The translations under genes and the position numbers were made by a program. A stretch of 64,000 nt of DNA from Magnolia sinica (lineage: Eukaryota; Streptophyta; Magnoliopsida; Magnoliales; Magnoliaceae): NCBI RefSeq assembly GCF_029962835.1, contig NC_080588.1:10310001-10374000 (forward strand), read 5' to 3'. Positions within the stretch are counted from its first letter, which is position 1; each line of letters starts with the position of its first letter. Below are positions 37,101 to 46,746 of this stretch, one piece after another. The notes under the pieces were generated by a model. It was not told the DNA's origin. It saw only the letters and a list, made by a program, of their open reading frames with translations, and did not search any database.

Positions 37101-40100
37101 GAGGTGGTCCGCTAAATCAACAGTCCTGATCACCAAACAGATGCGTAACCCACCATTCATTTCCATATCTTGGGTTGTTTTCCTCATCACACCATTAGTG
37201 ATTGTGGCCAATCTAATAGTCTCAAAGATCACCTGCAACCAAGAACAACAAACACTTAGTTTATATAGGTTTCCCGAGTCTCCAGCCAGCACATATGTGT
37301 GGGAACAAGCCATCCATCAGGTGGGCCCAACATATGGATATGCTGGCCCAAAATTTGACTTGTCAATGATGTAGAATGAGGATTAAGCATGTTCCTAACA
37401 CATATGAACCGAAATAAGACCAAGGAGAAAGGAGAAATTGACAAATCTAATCGACATGTTAAAATTTCACCAGAAATTTCATATTGGTAGCCGGACAATT
37501 TCTACTAGTTTAAACAGGTCTATAGATCTTGTTGACAGGTTGAAATTCACAAAATTTTTAGTCTTGGTATTTGGATGTTTTTTACCCGTTTGACTAATCG
37601 ACTCGATTGGTCAATGATAGGTCGACATACGGCGAAAATTTGTATAATTTTTAAAATCTATTTCCTTATTTGATTAGGACTCTTTTGATTACCATTTAGT
37701 GTTTGTTTAGGGTATTATTTAAGGATGTTAAATTTATTTTTTCAAAATCGATCAATTAATCTATTTACCAAGCTATCAATGAAATTTCTAGAAAATTTTT
37801 GTTTCTCTCGTGGATTCGAGAGAATTCTCTTGTGGATTCAAGAAGGTCATGTGGATTCGAGGTGTATATCAATCGAGGAAGACAGTGATCGATCTCATCA
37901 CGTCCTTCCCTACGTCAGTTTGGTATTAGAGTGAGAATTCTCCCCAATAGGCGACTTCTATCGACGGGGTCGGGTGACAATCCCATGGACGGTGCTTTAA
38001 GTAATTATCCTTTAACAGTAGCAATTTTGGAAGCGGTGTAGCGAGAAGATCAACAAGTCATGCAAAGGCTGGAAGCTACCATAAACTGCATGACGGAGGC
38101 TCTAAGGCAACTCCACGTTCGTGGCAATGATCCACCTCCAATAGGCACTAGAATTCGCAATCGTGTTGATCGCAAAACAATGTCGGCAATGAATCACAAA
38201 ATTACACCTGAGGATATGGGATCCAGCAATGAGGATATCAATGACATGATCCTCCAACATCCTAAATGAGGTAATGATCGGATAGATTAGGCAGATCGAA
38301 AATTTAAAATGAAAGTCAATCTTCTCACCTTCAATGGCCAATTTCACATTAATGATTTTCTCGATTGACTTTCTAAAATTGAGCGATTCTTCGACTATAT
38401 GGAGATTCCTGAGGAAAAAAAGGTCAAACTTGTGGCTTACAAGTTAAAGGGTAGAGCTTCAACTTTGTGAGAACAATTTCAGCTCACACGAATGAGACAA
38501 ATAAAAGTGTCAATCCACACATGGCCACGGATAAAACAGTTGTTGTGCATGCGATTCCTCCCTAGAGGTTACTATCATGTATTGTTCCAACAATACCAAA
38601 ATTATTGTCGGGATAGCCGATCGGTGATGGGTTATGTAGAGAAGTCTCATTGTTTGTCGACGAGAGGCAACTTGGTCAAGACGGAGTCGTAATAGGCCAC
38701 CGGATTCATTAGTAGCGTATGTGTGGTTCTTGTAGAAATGGGGAACCAACCCAAAACTTCTAAAGTGGAGGGACAATCTCTCATAACCAAAAAAGATTTC
38801 ATCAAACAATCTAAAGAAATGGGGGATGTAGATGCATTAGTTGAAAAGAAAAAATGTGGAGCCCATGAACATCCTAGAAGATTTGACACCAGTGTTATAA
38901 GAGTTCAAGGTAATTGTACCCAATGAACTTCCTAAGGAGTTACCTCTTGTGTGAGATAAACAAAACTACATTGATCTTGTCTCGGGGACAAGTTTGCCTA
39001 ATTTCCCACCTTATCAGAAAGAATGTGAGATCTTGCAGGCATAAGCAGAGAAATTGATCCATAACGATCAAGTCAAAGAGAGCATAAGTACATGTTATGT
39101 GCTAACTCAAGAGTGTAACATCAAGTACAAGGAAGAGAGTAATAAAACATTGGTGCCAGAAGGTATTTCACGTGGATGATAACGTGTTAGTCCACTTGCG
39201 CAAGGAAAAATTTCTGACTATGGCATATAACAAGTTGGTGAATAAAATGATAGGCCATGTTCTGATTCTTAAGAAAATCAATGATAATGCATTTGTTCTT
39301 AATCTTCTACAGGACATGGAGATTTGAAAAACTTTCAATGTAACAGACCAGTATACGTATTGTGAACCAAGTTAGTTGAAAATTTTGAGAAAGTTGAACA
39401 CATATCGTGAACCACATACGATGACTGAGTTTTTTCAAGTGGAGGGGTTTGATGTAGGACGAGGATCAATCACGTTGTTCCTAACACATATGGCCTCAAA
39501 GAAGCTCAATAAGAAATCGAAAAAATTCCGTATAATTCAACTGGTCGACAAATCTAGTCGATAGGTCAAAATTTCACCAAGAATTCAGATTGGTTACTAG
39601 ACAATTTTTGCCAATTTAGATAGGTCGATAGTTCTTGTCTACAGGTTGAAGGTTTGTTCAAAAGGTCGACCAATTGGGTCGACATATCGAAATTCAAAGA
39701 ATTTTTAGTTTTAGTCTCTGGACATTTTTGAGCCCGTTCGACCAATCGACTCAACCCGTCGACGACATGTCGATAGACGGCAAAAATTTTCACATTTTTC
39801 ATAATTTATTTTCTTATTTGATTAGGACTCTTTTGATTATGTTTTAGGATTTATTTAAGGTTATTTAAGGATGTTAAATTCATTTTTTTAAAGAATCAAT
39901 TAATCAATCAGTCTATCTATCTATCAAGCTATCAATAAAAATTTTAGAAAACTTTCGTTTCTCTTGTGGGTTTGAGAAATTTTTCGTGTGAATTAAATAG
40001 GGCCTTGTGAATTCAAGGTATTTATCATCTTACTCAGACGGTGATCAACCTCATTAGATCCTGCATCAATCAACACATCAGGTATGCAACAATGTACAAA

Positions 40101-43100
40101 ACAAAAGGACACCCAAGAAACATATCATCCAACGGTCCGCGTTGCACGCACACAGTTGCCCAACCTGATGAACAGACTGGCCTGATTCGTGTGTCAGGAC
40201 ATCACCCAACAGACGGCTCGGATCAATGTAATCATGTTCATGTATTTTAAATTCAGATCAATGTAACAGAACACTTCGATCGCTTACCCCACGAGTGAAT
40301 TCCATGGATTTGTAGTCGTCCCAGTCGATCGCATCGTCGGGTCCCTTCCCCTTTCGGATTCTGAAATGCTCCTTCTATAGGTGGAAAATTTTCATTAGTA
40401 TCATCAACATCAAAAAAGAGTGAAAAACTAACTACATTGGTATCCAAATGCATTTGGATGCACAACTAGACTGAATTACAATAATTCCCGTTTAATCAAT
40501 TGTAATTCAGTTATTAGTGCATCCAAACACATTCTTAATTAAATTCTCACCCGTAGTTCTTCGAGCACTCTTGGGTGGTCATGTAGATACTTGACGGCCA
40601 TCATCACAGTCGGCGAAATGGCTTCGAAACCCGAATGGAGCACAGTGATGACCTGGTCCATGATCTGCTCATCAGTGAGATCAAATCTCGACCGTTCGTT
40701 CATTAGAGAATTGAGTAAATCGTTTCGATGACTTAGGGTAGCTCTTCTTTCTTCCATAATCCTTCTCAGTATGCTTAAGATCCTCTCCCTAGCGCGGAGT
40801 CCACACCAATAGTTCGTGCCGGGAAGATCAATGGGCAGCGATATTGTTCCTAGTACTAGTTTGTAGAACTCAGGCTTGAATGCGTCAGCTACTGGGCCTG
40901 ATTCGATACCGAACTGCCTCAGCGATGCGAGCAGCGCGACCTAATTAAGGGGAAGAGTAGAACCGATCAGCGCCATTGAAAATGCATTATATGATGACTT
41001 TCTTTTGGTAAACACAGTGATGGAAATCTAAACTGTCCATGTAGTGGGACCTATTGTTTTATGCTCCTCATTTGATGGGAAGTAGGAGGGTAATGACGGT
41101 TGGTTAGGATAGTCTGATGGAATAGATTTCTCTTATCTTTGATTGGGGCCCGCCGGACAAACAGTTTAGATCGGTTGGCTTGTATTGTACTGTCTGTTTA
41201 GTAGAGGCAATTGCTCCACCGAACAGTGTATATTCCACAGGGAGGATTGTGATTTTAGGGTCATTTGCTTTGGAGCATAGGAGATAAATTTTAAATATTG
41301 AAAGAGAAATGCAACTGGTACTTGCTAAGGGCCATTGCATCAGGGGGGCCTGACCATTTGCTGTGATCCAAAAAAGTATTCTGTTAGGTCATCAGGTGGC
41401 CAGAAGTGAATGAGAAATGGACAGATAAAGAAAAGCCACATAAATGGTGGACCCACCTGATGAATGGTCCAGAAGACACAAATACAAGTGCCAGATTTTA
41501 GATTCTAATTTCAAAATGTTTGTGGGTTTTTTATTTATTATTATATTATTAACATGATTGAGATCGATGGTCCTTGTGACACTAACCTCTTTGGTCTTGT
41601 CTTGGATGTTGATGATTGAGTCATTCCAATCACTGAGGTGGGATCTCATGAACTCATCAATCTTTGATAGGAGTTGGTCCTTGATCATGGTGGGCCCAAC
41701 GAGGGAAATCATGGCCCCTCTCAAGGTTTTGTGAAAGACACCGTGCACAGATCCAACATTGAATTTTCCTAAGATATGGACCATGGATTTAGGGTAGCTG
41801 GCAACAATGCCTTTCCCTTCACTAAGAAGAATGAATCTGTTGAGCTCTGGATCCATGCAAATGACTGTAGGACAGCCCAAGATGTGGGTCCTAAACAAAT
41901 TCCCATATCTGTTTAAAAATAAAAAAATAAAATAAAAATAAAAATAAAAAAAGAGGAAAATTATTAACCATTGTCCAAAAAATCATTTTAGAACCAAAAT
42001 AAAAATAAACATGTATATATAAAAATATCTGTATTTTGGATAATATGAACTTAATTTCATGGGTGTGAAATGATTCCATGTAAATCGTTTCACCAAACAT
42101 TTTGTGTGGGGCCCACCCTGATGCATGTGCGACATCCAATCCATCCATTAGAAGCATCCCGGATCATTTAGCCAGTGTTCCAAAATTCAGGTGGGCCATA
42201 TGAAAGGAAACAGCCAAAGAAGGATGTCCACACTGGTGAAAATAGGGTCTTGCTGCTTCCTACATGGCATCCAATCCATACAGATGATACATCTGGGTCA
42301 GATGTATCATGTTCATGGATTGGATGGGATATACAAAACAAGGTGGGCCCTGTAAAATTGTTTTTCTCAAATAATCTCAATAAAGTAGACTCCCAATGCT
42401 TTCATACTTTCTTTATATGCATTCCTAATGATAACTTAAGAACTCAAAACTCTACTCAACTAAAAGATTTACAACGTTTGTAGACCAAGCTTATTATAAT
42501 ATAACACAGTATGTGGGGCCCACAATGATTCATGGCCAAAATCCAGTCCATCCATTAGATGTGCGCTCTTAACCTTACCACTTATATCAAAAAATTACCC
42601 CAACCCAGAACAATGGTGGGTCACATCAGGAACAGTTGGGATGGGATGTCCAGAATCAAAACCTTTAACCCGATTGTGGGCCACCATGCTTTGAATATCC
42701 CAATCCAATTCATTCATGAGATGTCCCCCCACTGTGATTTCAAAGGTTTTAGGCATGATGTGGCCTATCTGAGTTTTGGATGGTCCTAAATTTTAGGCTG
42801 GGGGAAGAATTTGAGGTAGAACACGAGATCGATTGGATGTCATCAAACATCACGGCGGGCTCTACAAACATTGCAATTACATACGTACATATATATGTGG
42901 AGCCCAGGTTTGGTGATCCAAACCATTGAAATGATGGGCCTCACCACTAGGGGTGCACATGGAAACGGTAGAACAGTAAACCGGACTGGAACCGACCAAA
43001 ACGTACAGTTTAGTCCGTTTTAAAGTGCAACAGTTCCAGTTTCAGTTTCGAAAATCAAAGAACCATTTAGTTCGCTTCGGTTCTCAATTTGGAGTTTTGT

Positions 43101-43249
43101 AAAACAAAACTGTGGAACCAAATTGTGAAACCAATCTTGAAACCGGACCATATATTAAAAAATAAAAAATTAAATTAAATTAAAAAACCCCAACTCTTCG
43201 TTCTCTTTAGGCCACCCCTATTGTAGTGTTGCCCCCATTCCATTCCATT

Positions 43250-43285
<36 letters not shown>

Positions 43286-43948
43286 GATTATAAAAAGCTC
43301 AAAACCGTAGAACCGAACCGACTTTTACGGTCCGGTTCGGGTCCGGTTCTAGGGTGCAAACAGTCCGGTTCTGGTTCCGATTTTCCTAGAACAGTTGGGA
43401 ACGGTTCAGGTCGGTTTCACCTCAAAATCAGACCGAAGAGACCCGTGTGCACCCCTACTCACCACAATGTACTGAAAAAAAATATTTGGGTACATTTGAT
43501 ATAAAAGAGAGTTATGGCACCTGGCCCATCTATAATAGTCGATTTGGATTCTGAACAATGGCCCCACTTGTTGAAACTAAAAGCCATTGTATAATATCTC
43601 ACACCATCATTTAAAAACTCACGCTCAACTAGATTACATTTCATTAAGAATCAAAAGAGAAAATCCTCTCCATTCAAGACTCGAAGAAAACTCAACTGAG
43701 TTACTAGATTTGACTCGGACTGGGTACTGAGTCAGGTCAAGTAACTCACGAACTCACCTGGCTCTTTGCTTCTTCATGAAGCTGGGACCTTGCTTCAAAA
43801 ACTGAGCAGTCTCACCAAAGAGTGGCAATCCCATGGTACCTGGAGGTACACCTTTTTTGGTGTACCTCAGTTCATTCCATTTCAAAATAGCTGTACACAC
43901 GCAGACCACCAGAACCAGCACCAAAACCACCATCTTTCCCCCCACCAA
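19021..43948 (-). CDS. CYP85A: CYP85A-type cytochrome P450 (brassinosteroid C-6 oxidase-like), 8 exons
   Basis: Eight exons join into an uninterrupted 462-codon ORF plus stop: 43948-43758, 41908-41587, 40940-40551, 40374-40288, 37232-37154, 36754-36648, 34636-34512 and 19108-19021. All introns are GT-AG and every phase fits; known CYP85A proteins are about 465 residues. Residues 6-22 form a hydrophobic ER anchor, followed by the hinge [12 protein letters not shown]. Later motifs are [10 protein letters not shown], the K-helix ETIR (334-337), FNPWR (386-390) and the heme loop [10 protein letters not shown] with Cys412. The phrase [14 protein letters not shown] is diagnostic of CYP85A, whose members oxidise 6-deoxo brassinosteroids at C-6 on ER membranes. 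Oddities are Ala278 in the I-helix where Thr is usual, and Leu413 after the heme Cys where Pro is usual. Introns 1, 4 and 7 carry transposons; intron 7 is 15.4 kb. Confidence 0.93.
22062..22112 (+). repeat. (TTC)n microsatellite
   Basis: About 50 bp of nearly pure TTC repeat with one TCC interruption, followed by a CT run. The minus-strand Glu/Lys-rich ORFs across it are artefacts of the repeat. Confidence 0.9.
22420..23095 (+). repeat. Minisatellite block, including a 47-bp five-copy array
   Basis: From 22861 to 23095, five 47-bp units start ATTGTATAT or similar and share TGTCCATTTG, GCGGCCC and GATGTATGT. To the left (22420-22860), longer units of about 70-90 bp share CCGTCCATCC, TGTGGCCCACCCCACA and GGGTGGGACCCACCTT. 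The two arrays look related through the GTCCAT and GATGTAT parts. Confidence 0.8.
25594..25616 (+). repeat. (TA)n microsatellite in the Copia 5' LTR
   Basis: About 23 bp of TA repeat. The 3' LTR has only TATTATATACT at the matching place, so it expanded after insertion. Confidence 0.8.
26856..26866 (+). other. Copia primer-binding site (initiator tRNA-Met)
   Basis: TGGTATTAGAG lies 2 bp after the 5' LTR. It matches the common plant primer site TGGTATCAGAG with one C-to-T change. Confidence 0.75.
26923..28033 (+). pseudogene. Copia gag remnant with broken zinc knuckle
   Basis: The frame starts ATGTCTACC at 26923. It shows the Copia-type gag fold in order: [31 protein letters not shown] (27226-27282), [33 protein letters not shown] and [14 protein letters not shown] at 27025 replaces an expected Trp. 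A frameshift near 27680 leads to the basic region and knuckle [15 protein letters not shown], in which the second and third Cys are Tyr. Coding ends at about 28033; no pol follows. Confidence 0.85.
28639..30504 (+). repeat. Copia 3' LTR
   Basis: It aligns with 20856-21020 plus 25311-26853. It is preceded by AAAATGGAAGATTA, the probable polypurine primer, and ends ACGCAATTTCA before the flank atgga. It contains palindromic CGATCGATCG clusters at 29175-29208. Confidence 0.75.
34512..34636 (-). CDS. CYP85A: CYP85A exon 7 (heme-binding loop)
   Basis: After the acceptor TTGAATGCAG it encodes [12 protein letters not shown], then [18 protein letters not shown] and [11 protein letters not shown]. 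Cys412 is the heme thiolate ligand and the FxxGxRxCxG pattern is intact. Leu413 replaces the usual Pro and Cys409 the usual Thr. The donor is CAG|GTCAGC, leaving a split Arg codon. Confidence 0.95.
34637..36647 (-). other. CYP85A intron 6
   Basis: 2.0 kb, donor GTCAGT, acceptor AATGCAG. It contains an A-run and (AAAG)n at 34671-34729 and a (TA)n tract at 36107-36125. No transposon ends were recognised. Confidence 0.85.
34707..34729 (+). repeat. (AAAG)n microsatellite
   Basis: About six AAAG units directly after a run of A and ATAA units, inside intron 6. Confidence 0.85.
36648..36754 (-). CDS. CYP85A: CYP85A exon 6 (PERF region)
   Basis: Acceptor CTTTTACAG, donor GTCAGT. It encodes [19 protein letters not shown] and then [21 protein letters not shown] is the F-x-P-x-R motif that packs with the K-helix ExxR. 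Confidence 0.95.
37154..37232 (-). CDS. CYP85A: CYP85A exon 5 (K-helix)
   Basis: Acceptor TTGGTTGCAG, donor GTGGGT. It encodes [11 protein letters not shown] followed by [19 protein letters not shown] is the ExxR motif, and the ATI-NGV-RKTT sequence is the clearest family marker. Confidence 0.95.
37367..40068 (+). mobile_element. Internally deleted gypsy element in CYP85A intron 4
   Basis: LTRs at 37367-37917 (551 bp) and 39450-40068 (619 bp) both start TGATGTAG and end in TCA. Flanks gtcaa (37362-37366) and atcaa (40069-40073) are a target duplication with one mismatch. The primer site TGGTATTAGAG follows at 37921. The internal 1.5 kb holds gag, a short RT N-terminal piece and an integrase C-terminal piece; the rest of pol is gone. 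It is antisense to the P450 and ends 135 bp from exon 5. Confidence 0.85.
38060..39380 (+). pseudogene. Gag plus fused pol remnants of the intron-4 element
   Basis: Gag reads [18 protein letters not shown] (38060), then [12 protein letters not shown] and [20 protein letters not shown] (about 38325-38430), and [20 protein letters not shown]. Stops within it sit mostly where Trp is expected (TGA for TGG). At about 38940-39060 a segment matches the RT N-terminus ([19 protein letters not shown]). At about 39170-39380 a segment matches an integrase C-terminus ([33 protein letters not shown]). Everything between RT and integrase tail is missing. Confidence 0.8.
40288..40374 (-). CDS. CYP85A: CYP85A exon 4
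   Basis: Acceptor CACCTATAG, donor GTAAGC. It encodes [20 protein letters not shown] and then YKSMEFTRG, the J-helix to K-helix link seen in CYP85A. It is 29 codons in phase 0 at both ends. Confidence 0.94.
40551..40940 (-). CDS. CYP85A: CYP85A exon 3 (I-helix)
   Basis: Acceptor CTTAATTAG, donor GTGAGA, 130 codons in phase 0. It encodes [20 protein letters not shown] and the I-helix [12 protein letters not shown] followed by AVKYLHDHP. The usual oxygen-activation motif has Thr after Glu; here GCC (40622-40620) gives Ala278. Confidence 0.94.
41587..41908 (-). CDS. CYP85A: CYP85A exon 2
   Basis: Acceptor TTTAAACAG, donor GTTAGT. It encodes [19 protein letters not shown], then [18 protein letters not shown] and [20 protein letters not shown]. 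The leading A completes a split Arg codon from exon 1. Confidence 0.94.
42103..42870. repeat. Two GGCCCAC-type MITE-like segments in intron 1
   Basis: 42103-42355 starts TGTGGGGCCCACCCTGATGC and ends in an inverted relative (AAGGTGGGCCCTGT). 42505-42870 starts GGGGCCCACAATGATTCATG and ends ACATCACGGCGGGCTC. Both also carry CCATCC/GGATGG inverted pairs. Exact ends were not fixed. Confidence 0.5.
42948..43457 (+). mobile_element. hAT-type MITE (510 bp) with perfect 8-bp TSD
   Basis: Terminal inverted repeats are TAGGGGTGCACATGG and its near-complement CCGTGTGCACCCCTA. The target duplication ctcaccac is perfect (42940-42947 and 43458-43465). TIR sequence and TSD length fit the hAT superfamily. 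A (CT)n tract lies at 43253-43281. No transposase is encoded. Confidence 0.93.
43758..43948 (-). CDS. CYP85A: CYP85A exon 1 (ER anchor)
   Basis: The ATG at 43948-43946 is the first in frame and gives [18 protein letters not shown], a hydrophobic anchor. [19 protein letters not shown] then begins the catalytic domain. The donor is CAG|GTGAGT. A second Met at residue 6 could also serve. Confidence 0.94.
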
Positions 43949-44069
43949 AGCTCAGAGACCACCTTCTCATTTTAATAAGATAGCCATATGCATGCATGAT
44001 CTATGCATAGAGAGAGAAATATTCGGGAGATTTTTAAGATGAAAGCGGATTCGGTGCGGCCCTTTCTGT

Positions 44070-44481
44070 GGGCCCACCTTGATGCATATATTTGATATCC
44101 ATGCCGTCTATCCTTTTTTTCAGATTATAAGGCATGACCCCAAAAATGAAGCAGATGGAAATCTCAGGTGGACCAAACTATTGGAAACAGTGGTGGTTGA
44201 ACGTACCACCATTAAAAACTTCTTAGGGCACACCATAATGTTTATTTTCCATCCAACCTGTTGATAAGGTCATAAAAAATTTGATTAAGGTTAAAATAAA
44301 TATCAGATTAATCTAATACTTTTGTAACCCACAAAGGGTTTGTAATATTCAATCACCACTGTTCCTTATGCTATGATATATCTGAGATTTGGAACTGCTT
44401 TCTATTTTAGATCACGCAGTAAAATGATCTGGAAAAACGGATGGACGGCGTGGATATAGAATACATACATTAAGGTGGGCC
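44070..44481. repeat. MITE with about 45-bp TIRs, copy 1
   Basis: It starts GGGCCCACCTTGATGCATAT and continues through GATATCCATGCCGTC. Its right end reads GGACGGCGTGGATATAG and then ACATTAAGGTGGGCCCC, an inverted match. The middle (GGTGGACCAAACTA, CATAATGTTTATTTTCCATC) matches copies at 57610-58030 and 59389-59814. It lies just upstream of the P450 start. Confidence 0.75.
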
Positions 44482-44589
44482 CCATAGTAAGGGCCACACC
44501 TAATCTGCCCTCTTATGAGATATGGCGATACGGAAATTCCATTTAAAAGATATTAATGTGAAAATATCGTGGTATTTTGAAAATCTCGG

Positions 44590-44720
44590 TAGTTTGTAGC
44601 CTTTTTTTTTTTTCTGTTTTTTTTTTTTTTTAATAGCTGGTTAGTACACCCCACTGGCAGTTCACACTTCACTGTTAGCCACCCCCCCTAGGATCGATAC
44701 CAAGACCACTTTTATTATCT
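44590..44720 (-). repeat. SINE-like fragment with poly-A tail
   Basis: On the minus strand, GGTATCGATCC (a weak box-B-like element) is followed by GGGGTGGCTAACAGTGAAG, CAGTGGGGTGTACTAACCAG and an A-rich tail. The T-runs at 44601-44632 are that tail on the plus strand. No box A is visible, so it is 5'-truncated if it is a SINE. Confidence 0.45.
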
Positions 44721-44875
44721 TTTATCACAAATAAACAAATACACACACACACGAAAAATGCTCACACACAGCAGGTTGGACAGTGCATTTTCGTCCAATT
44801 AGCCATGCATTTAATGAAAGCAACTCATCTTAATTAATGAAAGTAAATGCTTCCACCGCATACTAATTTCATGAA

Positions 44876-45915
44876 AAGGTGCCACGGCTTGGGTGGGGCC
44901 ATCATTGTGTTAATGTAAAATCAACCCCGACCATCAAGTATGTCACCCCATATTAGGTGAAGATGTCAAATTTCATCCCCATCCTTAGTTCAGGTCAACC
45001 ACGCGATTGGAAACATTGTACATGGAAAGGTTCACCCATTAAACTATTTCCTTTGGTGTGGCTCACATGAATCATGTATTGACCTGATTTTTGGAACCCA
45101 GGCTTAGTTTTGCTGTGAAATCTAATGGATGGAATAGATTTCACAGTTTCGTCATGATGGGCCCTTTAAAAATCGAGGGTGGACGTCTCCCTCATCCATT
45201 GGTGTGGCCCATCTGAATCACGGGCTAGCCTAATTTCTTGGCTCTATATCTATAACTGGATTATACATATAATGGTTGGACTTGATCTCGCATACATGTC
45301 AGAGTGGGCCCATAGAAAATCAGATGTGGGAGTCCTTGTGGTACCTGTTCCCAACACACTACCGCTTGGCGTAATTTAAGATGATAATTGATGCTCATGA
45401 CGCTTCGCAGATAGCGTTATTTTGGTAATTAATCGTCATGCCGGTAGAAAAGTGATTTAAACTGACTTTTGAAAAGAGTAGCCCGTTCGGGTCAGCACAC
45501 CATGGTGTTAATTTTAAATCTACCCCGAACATCAGATGGGAAATCTCACCTTACACCTTAGATTCAAAAATCAGTTCCATCCTTGTTTCAGGTCGACCAC
45601 GCAGCTGGAAATAGTTGACAAAGAAAAGCTCACTCTCCAAACTATTTACGTTTGTGTGGCTTACTTGAAAGATAGATGGACTTGAATTTTGGTCCATAGG
45701 CCTAAGTTTTAGTGTGGCATCTAATGAGTGGAGTGGGTTTGATATAATCTCTATGGTGGGCCCTGTAAAAACCAAGGGTGGACGTCTCTATTCCAACTAT
45801 TTTCCTCGGTATGGTCCACCTGAATCACAGGTGAGCTTGATTTTTAGGTTCTGTACCCGACGTAATATTACACCTCTCTAATGGTTAGAGTGGATCACAC
45901 ATACACATCAAGGTG
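44876..45915 (+). repeat. Pair of diverged direct repeats (about 44876-45330 and 45488-45915)
   Basis: Both copies share, in order, GTGTTAAT, ATCTACCCCGA or its relative, CAGGTCAACCACGC, TGATGGGCCCT or TGGTGGGCCCT, GGGTGGACGTCTC, CACCTGAATCAC and a final GTGGGCCC or GTGAGCCC. They are separate insertions of one MITE-like family or a segmental duplication. No coding potential. Confidence 0.65.
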
Positions 45916-46269
45916 AGCCCGGGGTTAAAAAGAATTTGATGATCTTACGATCAATCATGTCAAATACTTACGAAAAGTGTTGGTTGTTAATAAAACGGTC
46001 CAACGATCCAGATTTAGCATGCGTGCCTACTTTCACCTCTACTTTCCTTACAAGTGTAGTTTCTTAGTTTTTGGTACATAATTTCTCTTTAACAAGTCTT
46101 AATTGATGAATGGCCTGGGTCTTTGACATGTGTGTCACTTTACATCATTACTACAGGCACTCTAAAATCCCTCGATGTAAGCACATGTATTATATAAAGG
46201 ACGAAATTCTCTTATTAAATGCATACCTAATTGGACGAAAATGCAATGTCCACCAAGTTGTGTGTGAGC

Positions 46270-46400
46270 ATTACTATATTATATATTTTATACACACACA
46301 CCCCACACACTCACACGCTAGTGGAATTTCCCACCTATGGGTACTCGAACCCTTGACCGGGTGTTGAAACTCCCGAGAGTCTACCACCCGAGCAAGAGCA
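46270..46400 (-). repeat. tRNA-derived SINE
   Basis: On the minus strand, box A GGGTGGTAGACTC (46389-46377) and box B GTTCGAGTACC (46350-46340) are spaced as in a tRNA-type RNA polymerase III promoter. They are followed by a non-tRNA tail (GGTGGGAAATTCCACTAG) and GT-rich repeats. The intervening arms do not fold as a clean tRNA, so this is a SINE rather than a tRNA gene. Confidence 0.7.
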
Positions 46401-46746
46401 AGGACCCTACACACACACACACCTATCATGATTTTATTGAAATAAGTATTTAAAAGTCCAAACTAATTCACTTTACGTAAATTTTTAAATTGGAATTTTT
46501 ATTGCAAAATGCCTCGCCTCTATGTGGTTTAGATTTTACCAGATAGTGTATCCCCGATCCATAATCCCCAGGCAGTGCTTTTTTAAAAGAAAACTTACAC
46601 CATTACCTTTATTTTTATTTTTATTTTTATTTTTATTCCTTTACAAGCAGGAGAATCCTGAATTGTTGAGCCCACGTATCATGTATCTAATATCCAACCC
46701 GTCCTCCAATCATGAGGTGGGCCAATTCATTAATATATATATATAT

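Larger units (their letters stand above)
41909..43757 (-). other. CYP85A intron 1
   Basis: 1.85 kb, donor GTGAGT, acceptor TTTAAACAG. It holds an (AAAAAT)n-like tract near 41912-41950, two GGCCCAC-type MITE-like segments and a hAT-type MITE. Confidence 0.85.

Noticed and set aside
41104-41340. Minus-strand ORF between P450 exons 2 and 3
   Set aside because: It lies inside intron 2, has no P450 motif and no splice sites that keep the frame.
46320-46400. tRNA gene on the minus strand
   Set aside because: A and B boxes are present, but acceptor and anticodon arms do not pair well and a SINE-type tail follows.
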